From contig NEWT02000023.1 in assembly GCA_002869925.2 (NCBI GenBank), positions 1-58,668 of the forward strand: a DNA stretch of 58,668 bases, written 5' to 3'. Under the pieces are notes generated by a model. The model had not been told where the DNA came from. It worked only from the letters and a program-made list of their open reading frames with translations, and did not search any database. Source of the stretch: Nitrospira sp. CG24A. GTDB lineage: Bacteria; Nitrospirota; Nitrospiria; Nitrospirales; Nitrospiraceae. Every line of letters begins with the position of its first letter. Position 1 is the stretch's first letter. Positions 15,190 to 24,539 of this stretch are shown in pieces. A program made the position numbers and the translations under genes.

Positions 15190-16281
15190 ATGAGAATTGC
15201 TCAGGTTGCCCCCTTATGGGAAAGTGTTCCGCCGAAACTCTATGGAGGAACGGAACGAGTCGTGTCCTACCTCACTGAAGAACTTGTCCGGCTCGGTCAT
15301 GATGTGACCTTGTTCGCGAGCGGAGACTCGACCACGGCGGCTCGTCTAGAAGCGATCTGTAGTCACGCGCTGCGTCTAAACGAAGGGATCTTTAACCGCG
15401 ACGCACCGATGACGATGCTGATGGAGCAGGCGCTGGGAAAAAGCGGCGACTTCGACGTGATACATTCTCACCTCGATTTCCTAGGATTTCCTCTCGGGAG
15501 GCGGAATCCGATCCCGATGGTCACCACGTTCCATGGTCGGCTCGACTTGCCTGAGCTGCAACCGGTGTTTCGTGAGTATGCGGAGATGCCGATGGTGTCG
15601 ATTTCAAATGCCCAACGAAAACCAGTCTCCTGGACGAATTGGCAGGCAACGGTCTATCACGGTTTACCAAAGGATCTGTATAGACTGAACCCGAACCCTG
15701 GCGGCTATCTGGCATTTTTGGGACGCATTGCCCCTGAAAAGCGACCGGATCATGCGATCGAGATTGCCAAGCGAGTAGGGATTCCGTTGAAGATTGCTGC
15801 AAAGGTCGATCCGGCGGATCAGAAATACTTTCAAGCCGAAATCGAGCCGTTGCTTTCTCATCCATTAATTGAGTTTCTCGGTGAGATTACAGACGCAGAA
15901 AAGAACGAATTCCTCGGAAATGCGATGGCGCTGGTGTGTCCCTACGACTGGCCTGAACCGTTTGGCCTCGTGTTGATTGAAGCGCTAGCCTGCGGAACGC
16001 CGGTGCTGGCCTATCGGCGTGGATCCATTCCTGAAATCATTGATAACGGCGAGACAGGATTCGTCTGCGAGGGGCTCGACGAGATGACTGCGGCCGTCCA
16101 AGGTATTGCTGGTATAGATCGTCAACGATGTCGGCATGCCTTCGATCAGCGGTTCAGCGTTGAACGAATGGCACAGGACTATCTCCGGGTGTATGAACAG
16201 CTGTCGCTTGGCAGCACAGGTGAACGGGAGACAGAGGGCGCCGGTTTTGCCTCCTGGCCCACGTTCTCCAGCAATGCGTAA
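15190..16281 (+). CDS. Family 4 glycosyltransferase
   Basis: 363 residues from ATG 15190, chosen for GGAAGG upstream; the frame is open further 5'. N-terminal Rossmann domain: MRIAQVAPLWESVPPKLYGG, TERVVSYLTEELVRLGHDVT, LFASGDS. C-terminal domain: LGRIAPEKRPDHAIEIAKR and the E-x7-E motif region EPFGLVLIEALACGTPVLAY, RGSIPEI. This is a retaining GT-B enzyme using an NDP-sugar. Its acceptor is unknown; the neighbourhood (debranching-type glucosidase, OtsA) suggests an alpha-glucan or a storage/protective saccharide. Confidence 0.85.
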   Translation: MRIAQVAPLWESVPPKLYGGTERVVSYLTEELVRLGHDVTLFASGDSTTAARLEAICSHALRLNEGIFNRDAPMTMLMEQALGKSGDFDVIHSHLDFLGFPLGRRNPIPMVTTFHGRLDLPELQPVFREYAEMPMVSISNAQRKPVSWTNWQATVYHGLPKDLYRLNPNPGGYLAFLGRIAPEKRPDHAIEIAKRVGIPLKIAAKVDPADQKYFQAEIEPLLSHPLIEFLGEITDAEKNEFLGNAMALVCPYDWPEPFGLVLIEALACGTPVLAYRRGSIPEIIDNGETGFVCEGLDEMTAAVQGIAGIDRQRCRHAFDQRFSVERMAQDYLRVYEQLSLGSTGERETEGAGFASWPTFSSNA

Positions 16282-16480
16282 AAGTGGAATCAGTCTTCTG
16301 GTGGAGAAGCCATGAAGGAGCTTAGTCATGACGCTGAGGGACGGGGCTCGATCATTCCTGTTCAGTGTTCGACAAACGACTGGAAGTTCTCCCTTCAAAC
16401 TGTCTCCTTGACAGGGAAATGTATGGGATCACGGTGAGAGCTCTTCGTGTTTGTACGCGTGGCATCAGTCAGGGGGTTGA

Positions 16481-17926
16481 GTGAGAATTCTCCACGTGAG
16501 TACGCATGACATCAAAGGAGGGGCTGCTCGATCCAGCTATCGCCTGCACCAGGCGATGCAACGCCTGGGCCATGAGTCGACTATGCTGGTCGGCACTCGC
16601 CACAGCAACGACTCAGCTGTGACCGCCTTCGTGCCGGCAAGGGATCTTATGACTCGTCTGCGACGTCGCGTTCGACGGAACCGGATTGATCAAGACTTCG
16701 CGGCTCATGGAGCGAGCCGACCTACAGGTCTGGAACCATTTGGTGATGATCGAAGCATGCACGCGATCGATCTCATGAAGCACGCCCCTCCATGTGATGT
16801 GATCACGCTGCAGTGGGTTGCGGGTTTTATCGACTATCAAGCGTTCTTCAGCGCCCGACAATTAGAGGGTACCCCTGTCGTTTGGCAATTGCACGACATG
16901 AATATCCTGACCGGCGGGTGCCACTATGATGAAGAATGCGGTCGGCATCGAACTCAATGCGGGGCGTGCCCGCAACTGGGCTCGACCGATCCCGAGGACC
17001 TCTCACGACAGATTTGGAAGCGAAAGCAGGCGGTGTTTGGCGCGCTGGAGGCGAAGCAGCTTCATATCGTCGCGCCCAGTCGCTGGATGCTTGAATTGGT
17101 CAAAGAGAGTCCTCTCCTGTCCAGGTTTCCCGCGACGCTGATTCCCTACGGTGTCGATGTGGAGGAGTTTGCTCCACGCGACCGGCGTTTCGCGCGGGAG
17201 ATGCTTGATATTCCTCAGGGAGCACAGGTCGTCATGTTCGTATCGGACAATCTGACGAACCGGCGGAAGGGCGGTTCCTACCTTTCGTCTGCGCTGTCAG
17301 AGTTGCCGCAGGCCCACAATCTCTTTCTGATTTCTGTTGGTAGCGGAAACCCGCCGGACACTGGTGCCATTCCATGTTTGCATATGGGCTACGTCACGGA
17401 TAACCGATGGCTGTCGATGATCTATAGTGCGGCTGACCTATTCGTGATCCCATCTATGCAGGATAACTTGCCGAATACAGTCTTGGAGTCGATGGCATGT
17501 GGAACGCCTGTCGTGGGGTTCGATGTCGGAGGTATTCCGGACATGGTTCGGCCCGGAAGGACCGGCCACCTTGTTCCTGTTGGGGACTCAGTCGCATTAC
17601 ACCATGCGATGACGCAATTGCTTAACGCCCCAAGTGTACTCCGACAGATGGGAGACGAGTGCCGCAAGGTGGCAATGGAAGAGTATTCGTATGAATCGTC
17701 AGCCCTGCGGCATGCCACACTATACGAATCACTTGTTCGTCAAGCACCCCGTGGAATGGAAGGGTGTTTCCCTTCAAGCGCAGATGGAGACTCAAGTGAA
17801 ATTCCTGCTGTCGACCAGTCTTCCCTTCGCGACTACGAGTGGCAGTTACATGGCGATTCTGGGAACTTGGGCGGAAGCCGGTCGTCTCGGAATGTTGACA
17901 TTCGAAAGTTCAGGCAGGCGACGTAG
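16481..17926 (+). CDS. Family 4 glycosyltransferase
   Basis: 481 residues from GTG 16481. MRILHVSTHDIKGGAARSSY is the N-terminal glycine-rich loop; VWQLHDMNILTGGCHYDE and CGRHRTQCGACPQLG form a Cys-rich segment typical of one GT4 subgroup of polysaccharide transferases; the C-terminal domain has IPSMQDNLPNTVLESMACGT and GGIPDMV. About 60 extra C-terminal residues look disordered. Separated from the previous transferase by 199 bases without a promoter I can defend, so it may be co-transcribed. Confidence 0.83.
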   Translation: MRILHVSTHDIKGGAARSSYRLHQAMQRLGHESTMLVGTRHSNDSAVTAFVPARDLMTRLRRRVRRNRIDQDFAAHGASRPTGLEPFGDDRSMHAIDLMKHAPPCDVITLQWVAGFIDYQAFFSARQLEGTPVVWQLHDMNILTGGCHYDEECGRHRTQCGACPQLGSTDPEDLSRQIWKRKQAVFGALEAKQLHIVAPSRWMLELVKESPLLSRFPATLIPYGVDVEEFAPRDRRFAREMLDIPQGAQVVMFVSDNLTNRRKGGSYLSSALSELPQAHNLFLISVGSGNPPDTGAIPCLHMGYVTDNRWLSMIYSAADLFVIPSMQDNLPNTVLESMACGTPVVGFDVGGIPDMVRPGRTGHLVPVGDSVALHHAMTQLLNAPSVLRQMGDECRKVAMEEYSYESSALRHATLYESLVRQAPRGMEGCFPSSADGDSSEIPAVDQSSLRDYEWQLHGDSGNLGGSRSSRNVDIRKFRQAT

Positions 17927-17961
17927 CTCCGGTTCAGAAAAATAGAGGAGGAGGTTTTGAA

Positions 17962-19245
17962 GTGAGTGAACATGTCGAGGCAGTGAAAGGTCGGGCAGGA
18001 TCCGGATGGGAATTGTTGAAGACAAGGAATTTTGCCCTTCTATTTTCAGGCCAGGTCGTATCCCAGATTGGCGACGGCATGAATAAGGTGGCGCTGTTGT
18101 GGTTCGTGTATGAACTCACAGGGTCGGCCTTCAAGATGACATTGATCGGATTACTCCAGACGATTCCCCCGTTGGTGTTTAGCCCGCTTATTGGTGTCTA
18201 TCTTGATCGGATGAAGAAAAAGCCGGTGATGATCTGGGTGGATCTCATCCGAACTGGGTCGGTGATGCTCATTCCCTTACTCTACGCCTTTGATGCCTTG
18301 ACGCTTGAACGGCTCTACGTGCTCGTGTTCTTGACGTCGATCGTCTCCACCATTTTTGGTCCCGCGTTGTCATCCGCTGTTCCACTTCTCGTTTCTCGCG
18401 CTCAATTGACCGGCGCCAATGCGTTAATTCAAAGCACAACAAACATAGGCCTCCTGATCGGACCTGCCGTCAGCGGGGTGGGGATTGCCATGATGGGAGC
18501 CCAAAATGTGTTGTACCTTGATGCGGCCACGTTCTTGGTATCGGCATTGTGCCTCATGCCGATTCGCCTGCGTGAGACACTGCAATCGCGTGTGGGTTCG
18601 GCCGATAGAGCCACGGTCTTCCAAGATATGATGGTCGGATTTCGATTTATTTTCGTCCAGCATCGAACCGTACTGCTCCTCATGTTTACCGCTGCCCTCT
18701 ACAGTTTGGGCGTGAGCGCGTTTATGCTCTTGCTGCCAGTGTTTGCCACGCAGCTATTCGATGCGGGTTCCGTCGAACTCGGGTGGCTGTGGTCATCGCT
18801 TGGGATAGGCATGCTGGCTGCGTCCGTCTGGCTGGGTTGGATCAATCAGGGCGATCTCCAAAACCGCCTGCGATTGGTTGCCGCAGCTCTGGCCGTTGGC
18901 GCCATCGCGGTGTGCACGCTGGGGATGTTCCAGGCGCCGGTTATGGCCGCTGTTCTTATCATCATATTCGGCGGCAGCACCGCCATCTTCACGCCGGTTG
19001 TGTGGGCGATGTTGCAAGAATTGACGCCCGAACCTCTCTTAGGCCGTGTGTTTACCACCTTCAGCGCCGGTGCCATGGCTGCCGCCATGGTCGGGATGGC
19101 TGGATTCGGTTGGGTGGCAGATGCCATCGGACCTGCAACGAGTCTTGTGGGTATCGGGGTGCTGTTGTTGGGCACCGCGACCGTTGCAGCGGCGTTTAGT
19201 CGACGACGCCACGGCATGACGGCTCCCGACCTTATTCCGGCATAA
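17962..19245 (+). CDS. MFS transporter (H+ antiporter-type, DHA3-like)
   Basis: 427 residues from GTG 17962 with GAGGAGG upstream. Twelve hydrophobic segments; FALLFSGQVVSQIGDGMNKV in helix 1 and LIGVYLDRMKKKPVMIWVD as the loop 2-3 motif A region are typical of the DHA3-type major facilitator group (MefA-like or tetracycline/macrolide-like). It is a close paralogue of the MFS protein at 20096-21394: both share ALIQSTT...GPAVSGVGIA and ...WAMLQELTPE/WGVVQELTP signatures. Substrate unknown. Confidence 0.88.
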   Translation: MSEHVEAVKGRAGSGWELLKTRNFALLFSGQVVSQIGDGMNKVALLWFVYELTGSAFKMTLIGLLQTIPPLVFSPLIGVYLDRMKKKPVMIWVDLIRTGSVMLIPLLYAFDALTLERLYVLVFLTSIVSTIFGPALSSAVPLLVSRAQLTGANALIQSTTNIGLLIGPAVSGVGIAMMGAQNVLYLDAATFLVSALCLMPIRLRETLQSRVGSADRATVFQDMMVGFRFIFVQHRTVLLLMFTAALYSLGVSAFMLLLPVFATQLFDAGSVELGWLWSSLGIGMLAASVWLGWINQGDLQNRLRLVAAALAVGAIAVCTLGMFQAPVMAAVLIIIFGGSTAIFTPVVWAMLQELTPEPLLGRVFTTFSAGAMAAAMVGMAGFGWVADAIGPATSLVGIGVLLLGTATVAAAFSRRRHGMTAPDLIPA

Positions 19246-19283
19246 ATCGGTTCCATCGTGTTTCATCGCTTAGGCCGATTTCG

Positions 19284-20099
19284 ATGGAAATGAACCTGAG
19301 AGATGTGAGATGGTCCCAGCTCATGGACATTGTATTGAGACAAGGGGCGGTGCTCCCGGCACTGTGCCTGTCGACCCTGCTCATCGCCCAGTTGACGAAT
19401 CCGGTGCTCGCGCAGTGTGAGCAGCGTTCGATCCTACTAGCTCAATCATCTGCCGATCATAGTAAAGGCGTGGAATCCAAATCTCCTGCCAAGGGACAAA
19501 AGGAACTGCCTTCCACTGAACCGGCTACTCAGGAACCAAAACAGGCGCAGCCGAATACGCCGACAATCAAGAGTGATGAAACAAAAACAAAAAAGGAGAG
19601 CGGAGAAGAGGGGGGAGAGAAGGGGAAAGAGAGCACAGGGAGAAAAACTGTTTCTTCGCTGATTCTCACGGTCAAGCTCGCGTTGCTGGGAGATCCACGC
19701 CTCTTTCCATACGAGATCGAAGTGGAGGCCGGATCGGAGGAGGTGACGCTTATGGGGAAAGTGTCCACCGACGCGGAAAAGGCCGCGGCGACGGAAATTG
19801 CGAGCATGGTGGCCACTGTGAAATCCGTGTCGAATAAGTTAGAGGTGGTCAAAGAACTGCCGGAGATCATCGCGCACAAACATGACGACATCATTACACG
19901 CCATGTCAAAGAGCGGTTTGCCAAGAGTGCCACTGTGACCGCAGCCAACTTCGACGTCAAGACGGAACAGGGAGTCGTCTCACTCAGCGGTACCGTACGA
20001 TTCCAAGTTATCATATTCGAAGCAGCAGAAGCGGCCAGGGAGGTTCTGGGGGTGAAAGCAGTGAAGACGGATAAGGTCAAGATCGAGAGTGAGGGGTGA
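19284..20099 (+). CDS. Exported protein with two BON domains
   Basis: 271 residues. An N-terminal signal peptide (VLPALCLSTLLIAQLTNPVLA, then Q) is followed by a low-complexity Lys/Glu/Pro linker (about residues 60-125) and two BON domains: LALLGDPRLFPYEIEVEAG ... EVTLMGKVSTDAEKAAATEI and ITRHVKERFAKSATVTAANF ... GVVSLSGTVRF. BON domains bind phospholipid or attach to membranes, and tandem BON proteins such as OsmY and DolP are periplasmic stress proteins. Its stop overlaps the GTG of the next MFS gene (GTGA), so the two are translationally coupled. Confidence 0.85.
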   Translation: MEMNLRDVRWSQLMDIVLRQGAVLPALCLSTLLIAQLTNPVLAQCEQRSILLAQSSADHSKGVESKSPAKGQKELPSTEPATQEPKQAQPNTPTIKSDETKTKKESGEEGGEKGKESTGRKTVSSLILTVKLALLGDPRLFPYEIEVEAGSEEVTLMGKVSTDAEKAAATEIASMVATVKSVSNKLEVVKELPEIIAHKHDDIITRHVKERFAKSATVTAANFDVKTEQGVVSLSGTVRFQVIIFEAAEAAREVLGVKAVKTDKVKIESEG

Positions 20100-21394
20100 A
20101 ACCTTGGGCGATCAGTCCCACGAACCGCACCTCTGCGCACGACGGCACGGAGGAGCAGGTTCCCGCCGAGACCCGCCGTCCCCTGCTCCTTACTCGAAAT
20201 TTTGGTTTGATATGGCTCAGTCAGTTGGTGTCCCAAGTCGGCGACGGCGTCTCGAACCTTGCCCTTCTCTGGTTTGTGTATTCGATTACCGGCTCGCCGG
20301 TGAAAACGACCATCATCGGACTCATTCATACGATTCCGCCGATCGTGCTCGGTCCCTTCATCGGCGTGTATGTCGACCGGTTGCCAAAAAAATTCTTCCT
20401 CATTGGATCGAACGTATTCCGGGCTGTGCTGATGGGCATCATTCCCTGCGCGGTGTCAACCGATACCTTCACCGTCAATCTCTTGTATGGCCTTGTCTTC
20501 CTCGATGCCATGGCCATGGCGATGTTCAGCCCGGCGCTGACGTCGTCGGTGCCGATGATCGTTCCTCGCGCGCAATTTACAGCCGCGAATGCACTGATTC
20601 AGAGTACGACCAGTCTGGGAATCATTTTCGGTCCGGCAGTGAGCGGCGTGGGGATCGCATTGTTCGGCTCGCAGGAAGTACTGTGTCTGAATGGGGCCAC
20701 GTATTTCGTCGCAGCATTATGCCTTGGGATGGTACGGCTGGGAGTTGCCCAGCCATCTGCTGTAGAACCAGAGACGACCGGTGGGTCAGCGTGGCAAGAC
20801 TTCAAAGAGGGCCTGGCCTTTGTTGCGACCAAGCAACGGGTTATTCTGCTGCTGATTTTGACTGCGGGATGTTATGGATTCGGCGCCAGCGCGCTCTCGA
20901 CGTTATTTCCTGTTTTCGCGAGAAAGCTGTTAGGACTGGGGCCGGTCGAGGTAGGCTACCTGTGGTCGTCTCTGGGAATCGGATTGCTCGTCATGTCGGT
21001 CGTGCTGCTGTGGTGTACGGAACGGATTCTCGCCGACCGAGTCAATATCATCTTTTGGGCGAGTGCGGTGAGTGGGCTGGCAATCGTGGCGCTCGTCTGG
21101 ATGAAAGACATTTATGTCGTCAGCATTCTCATGATCGTGATCGGAGGCGGGATGGGAGCCTTTACTCCCATCGCCTGGGGTGTAGTGCAAGAGCTGACGC
21201 CTCGCATGATGGTGGGGCGCGTTCTCGGGCTCTATGGTACAGGTGCGATGACAGCCGCTATCAGTGGAATCAGCGTGTTTGGGCAAATTACAGAGCGGTT
21301 TGGTGAATCGACGGGGATAGCAGGCATTGGCGCGACCTTTCTGCTGACAGCCTTCTTCGGAAGCTGGTTGAGCCGATCAATCCGAAACCGATGA
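20096..21394 (+). CDS. MFS transporter, paralogue of the upstream one
   Basis: 432 residues starting at GTG 20096, which overlaps the BON gene stop. Layout and motifs mirror the 17962-19245 protein: FGLIWLSQLVSQVGDGVSNL, PFIGVYVDRLPKKFFLIGSN, AANALIQSTTSLGIIFGPAV and ELTPRMMVGRVLGLYGTGAM. Twelve predicted helices. The duplication with an exported BON protein between the copies is unusual and suggests they act together. Ten bases separate its stop from the next ATG. Confidence 0.88.
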   Translation: MKPWAISPTNRTSAHDGTEEQVPAETRRPLLLTRNFGLIWLSQLVSQVGDGVSNLALLWFVYSITGSPVKTTIIGLIHTIPPIVLGPFIGVYVDRLPKKFFLIGSNVFRAVLMGIIPCAVSTDTFTVNLLYGLVFLDAMAMAMFSPALTSSVPMIVPRAQFTAANALIQSTTSLGIIFGPAVSGVGIALFGSQEVLCLNGATYFVAALCLGMVRLGVAQPSAVEPETTGGSAWQDFKEGLAFVATKQRVILLLILTAGCYGFGASALSTLFPVFARKLLGLGPVEVGYLWSSLGIGLLVMSVVLLWCTERILADRVNIIFWASAVSGLAIVALVWMKDIYVVSILMIVIGGGMGAFTPIAWGVVQELTPRMMVGRVLGLYGTGAMTAAISGISVFGQITERFGESTGIAGIGATFLLTAFFGSWLSRSIRNR

Positions 21395-21403
21395 GAGGCT
21401 CTT

Positions 21404-23572
21404 ATGAAAACTATGTATCGTCGAAACGATCAATGTAGCATTGTCATCACGTCCTCCTCATTGACCGATGACCACATTGAAGTTCTGAAGCAGGGCGACA
21501 CGTTCGGTGTGTTCGACGGAAACGGCGATATCCTTTCCATCAGAACAGGTTCGCAAGGCCTCTACCACGGAGGCACTCGCTTTCTGTCGCGGTTCGAGTT
21601 GGCCATCAATGGAGAGCGGCCATTGCTGCTCAGCTCGACAGTCAAAGAAGAGGACGTCTTGCTGAGCGTCGATCTGACGAATCCCACCCTGACCCAGGAG
21701 GGGCAGGGTGAGATCTTGGGCGGTGTGCTCCACCTGTCTCGGAATCGGTTCTTGTGGGAAGGGCACTGTTTCGAACGTCTTCGAATCCACAATTATAGTC
21801 TCCGCCCCATTCCGGTTCGGCTCTCTTTCTCAGTGGAGGCTGATTTTGCCGATCTGTTTGAGGTCCGTGGGACAAAACGAAACCGGCGAGGCCGCCGTTT
21901 GGAAGCCGTCACCTTTAAAGATGGAATGTCCCTGGGATATGAGGGGTTAGATCGTGTAGACCGATGGGTCACCATCCGCTGTGTACCGGCTCCGACTTCG
22001 GTCCTCCCCGGTGAGATCCACTGTGACACGCTCTTGCCGGCAGGGGAGGTGGCGCAGTGGGATCTCACAATATCTTGCGACATCGACAAACCACTGACCT
22101 GTGATCTCTCGTATGATGACACATTCGACATCGTAGAGCGCGCGCGCCACGCCGAGAAAGCCGATGATTGCCTTATCGTGACGTCGAATGAGCAATTCAA
22201 CGCATGGCTGAGCCGCTCGTTTGCCGACCTCCACATGATGGTTGCCGACACGCCAGACGGCCCCTATCCCTACGCCGGTGTCCCCTGGTTCAGCACCCCA
22301 TTTGGGCGCGACGGCCTCATTACCGCATTTGAATTTCTCTGGGTCAATCCAAGCATTGCCCGTGGTGTGTTAGCCTATCTGGCGGCGACTCAGGCGAGAG
22401 AGGTGGTTCCAGAGCAGGATGCAGAGATCGGGAAAATTTTGCATGAAACCCGCAAGGGAGAGATGGCGGCGCTCAACGAAATTCCGTATGGCCGCTACTA
22501 CGGCAGCGTCGATTCGACACCGTTGTTCGTCATGCTGGCCGGAGCGTATTATGAACGGACCGGCGATCGGGCGTTCATCAGGCACATCTGGCCGAATATC
22601 GAACTCGCATTACAGTGGATTGATCGTGATGGCGATCTCGATGGCGATGGGTTCGTGGAGTACAGCCGCCGGTCGAGGGGGGGGCTGATCCATCAAGGGT
22701 GGAAAGATTCACGGGATGCGGTGTTTCACGCAGATGGCAGCTCGGCGGAAGGACCCATTGCGCTCTGTGAAGTGCAGGGGTATGTGTTTGCCGCCAAGCG
22801 GCGCGCAGCTGAATTAGCTTCGATGCTGGGCTATACGGACCAAGCCCGCCGTCTCCTCAAAGAGGCGGCCAGGCTCCGTGCTCAGTTCGAGCGAAGCTTC
22901 TGGTGCAACGATCTCTCGTCCTATGCCTTGGCCTTGGACGGGCTCAAGCAGCCCTGTCGAGTCAAGACATCGAATGCCGGCCACAGCCTCTGGACGGGGA
23001 TCGCCACTCGACCGCATGGTATGAGAACGGCCAAGACCTTAATGACCGAGGCCTGTTTCAACGGATGGGGTGTCCGAACCGTCGCCGCGACGGAGATCCG
23101 CTTCAATCCTATGTCGTACCACAACGGATCTGTCTGGCCGCACGATAATGCCCTCATCGCCGCGGGCATGGCTTCCTATGGATTCAAACAAGGCGCATTG
23201 AAGATTCTTTCCGGTCTCTTCGACTCCAGCCGATTTCTCGATTTACATCGGCTACCTGAGCTGTTGTGCGGGTTCTCGCGCCGGCCCGGTGAGGGTCCGA
23301 CGCTGTACCCCGTGGCCTGTAGTCCTCAGACGTGGTCTTCGGTGGCACTGTTTCTGCTGCTTCAATCCTGTCTTGGATTGCGAATTGACGCTCCGCTGGC
23401 CAGACTGTCGTTTTCACAACCGGTCTTGCCGCCTTTCCTGAAGCATATTGAGATAAAAAATCTCACGATTGGAGACGCCACAGTGGATCTCTCACTTGAA
23501 CGTCAGGCGGAAGATGTTCGTGTGAATATACTGCGGCGCGAAGGTCGAGTCGAAGTCATCACCACGAAGTAA
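21404..23572 (+). CDS. Glycogen-debranching-type glucosidase (GDE N-terminal plus GDE_C catalytic domain)
   Basis: 722 residues. The N-terminal ~230 residues match the beta-sandwich domain found in bacterial amylo-alpha-1,6-glucosidase-like proteins ([31 protein letters not shown]). The C-terminal (alpha/alpha)6 domain shows [46 protein letters not shown] and [19 protein letters not shown], the usual active-site blocks. Members of this group act on alpha-glucans or disaccharides; the true substrate is unassigned. The gene sits in a run of sugar-transfer genes, 10 bases after the second MFS gene. Confidence 0.85.
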   Translation: MKTMYRRNDQCSIVITSSSLTDDHIEVLKQGDTFGVFDGNGDILSIRTGSQGLYHGGTRFLSRFELAINGERPLLLSSTVKEEDVLLSVDLTNPTLTQEGQGEILGGVLHLSRNRFLWEGHCFERLRIHNYSLRPIPVRLSFSVEADFADLFEVRGTKRNRRGRRLEAVTFKDGMSLGYEGLDRVDRWVTIRCVPAPTSVLPGEIHCDTLLPAGEVAQWDLTISCDIDKPLTCDLSYDDTFDIVERARHAEKADDCLIVTSNEQFNAWLSRSFADLHMMVADTPDGPYPYAGVPWFSTPFGRDGLITAFEFLWVNPSIARGVLAYLAATQAREVVPEQDAEIGKILHETRKGEMAALNEIPYGRYYGSVDSTPLFVMLAGAYYERTGDRAFIRHIWPNIELALQWIDRDGDLDGDGFVEYSRRSRGGLIHQGWKDSRDAVFHADGSSAEGPIALCEVQGYVFAAKRRAAELASMLGYTDQARRLLKEAARLRAQFERSFWCNDLSSYALALDGLKQPCRVKTSNAGHSLWTGIATRPHGMRTAKTLMTEACFNGWGVRTVAATEIRFNPMSYHNGSVWPHDNALIAAGMASYGFKQGALKILSGLFDSSRFLDLHRLPELLCGFSRRPGEGPTLYPVACSPQTWSSVALFLLLQSCLGLRIDAPLARLSFSQPVLPPFLKHIEIKNLTIGDATVDLSLERQAEDVRVNILRREGRVEVITTK

Positions 23573-23617
23573 TATTCGCTCCCCCCAGCATTCATTAACA
23601 ACACTCATCTTTCACTT

Positions 23618-23648
23618 AGACATGTTGTCCCTGATGGACAAGATGTTC
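23618..23648. promoter_or_regulatory. Tandem palindromic enhancer sites (UAS pair 2)
   Basis: AGACATGTTGTCC (23618-23630) and GGACAAGATGTTC (23636-23648), 18 bases apart, resemble the pair at 14197-14228 (about 11 of 13 positions each, allowing W). They are about 190 bases upstream of a -24/-12-like element. Confidence 0.5.
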
Positions 23649-23830
23649 CTTCCACAGAGTCTCCTTGTATAGCGGGAACTTACGTATAGCCTGTCCTCAG
23701 TTGCATCCAACTAGTCCCCTCGGACGTCAATGCGTATAACCGAATACTGGACTGCGGTCATGAATCTACTTGCCTCTAGTCGTTGAAAGGATTGAGTGTT
23801 ATCCGATGCGAGAATGTCGATGCGATGGAA

Positions 23831-23846
23831 CGGTCTGAGTCTTGCA
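23831..23846 (+). promoter_or_regulatory. Sigma-54-like -24/-12 element
   Basis: CGGTCTGAGTCTTGCA keeps GG at -24 and a full TTGCA at -12 with correct spacing but lacks the TGGCA form. It lies 62 bases before the zinc-ribbon gene. Supported mainly by the upstream palindrome pair. Confidence 0.4.
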
Positions 23847-23907
23847 TTTTTATACCATCATCATATGAAGCGCCCATGAGACTATCGGGCGCAGAAAGAG
23901 AGGGGCA

Positions 23908-24156
23908 ATGAAAGAGACTCAACGTGTCCCGTCAGTGATGTTTCGCAATATCAAAAGGAATCAGAATATTAAAGGAATGCCGGTGTTGCGCGATGTGCAA
24001 GGCCCTCGCTGTGCGTATTGTGGGAGCTTGCGTTATTCCCTCGTCTTTCGCGTGAGCGAGGACGGCCGGAACGGAGTACTCGTTGGTCAATGCAGTAATT
24101 GCCGCAAACCTCGAGAGTTGACAGTGGGCGACATTGAAGGGGGGTGCCATGCCTGA
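23908..24156 (+). CDS. Small zinc-ribbon protein
   Basis: 82 residues from ATG 23908, preceded by AGAGAGGGG. RCAYCGSLRYSLVFRV and GQCSNCRKPREL form two CxxC pairs about 30 residues apart in the middle of the protein, a zinc-ribbon layout. The N-terminus is basic (NIKRNQNIKG). It is related in type, though not closely in sequence, to the proteins at 14857-15078 and 35633-35833. Role unknown. Confidence 0.65.
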   Translation: MKETQRVPSVMFRNIKRNQNIKGMPVLRDVQGPRCAYCGSLRYSLVFRVSEDGRNGVLVGQCSNCRKPRELTVGDIEGGCHA

Positions 24157-24539
24157 ATGGGAACGTCATACGCTAAAAAGAACGAGTGGAAAAGGCACGC
24201 TCCACACCTACCATGCACAGGGGTAAACCCAGCTTCTCGGGCGGCAAGTTGCCTCAGCGTGTGGAAGTTGGCAACGACTCAGACGATCTGAGGAATTCGT
24301 TGCGGGGCGAGACACATGCCATGGTGCGGTCTCTCACTGTGCCATGTAAGCCGCTGTGGGCGACCGTCTGTAATAAGTGCATGCTTCACCATACACGCGC
24401 TGTAGCCATAAATGTCGGTTGGAGAGAAAGCAGAAGAATAACCGCATGGATGTGTCAATAATTCCGAACCTCTCTTGCCAGGCATGAAAATTGGTCTGTC
24501 ATGCCGGACAGCATGAGCGAACGAGGAGACGCTCGAGCC
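24157..24539. other. Region between zinc-ribbon gene and otsA
   Basis: A 91-codon open frame (24186-24461) has no homology I can recognise, no convincing ribosome site and irregular composition; I do not call it. GGCAAGTTGCC at 24243-24253 is a palindrome resembling the GACAAGTTGTC sites. Confidence 0.4.

Larger units (their letters stand above)
23573..23907. other. Intergenic regulatory region between the glucosidase and zinc-ribbon genes
   Basis: 335 bases without a convincing gene. It holds the second palindrome pair (23618-23648) and a sigma-54-like element (23831-23846), listed separately. Confidence 0.6.

Noticed and set aside
24186-24461. 91-codon ORF between the zinc-ribbon gene and otsA
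   Set aside because: No ribosome binding site, no family resemblance, irregular composition.
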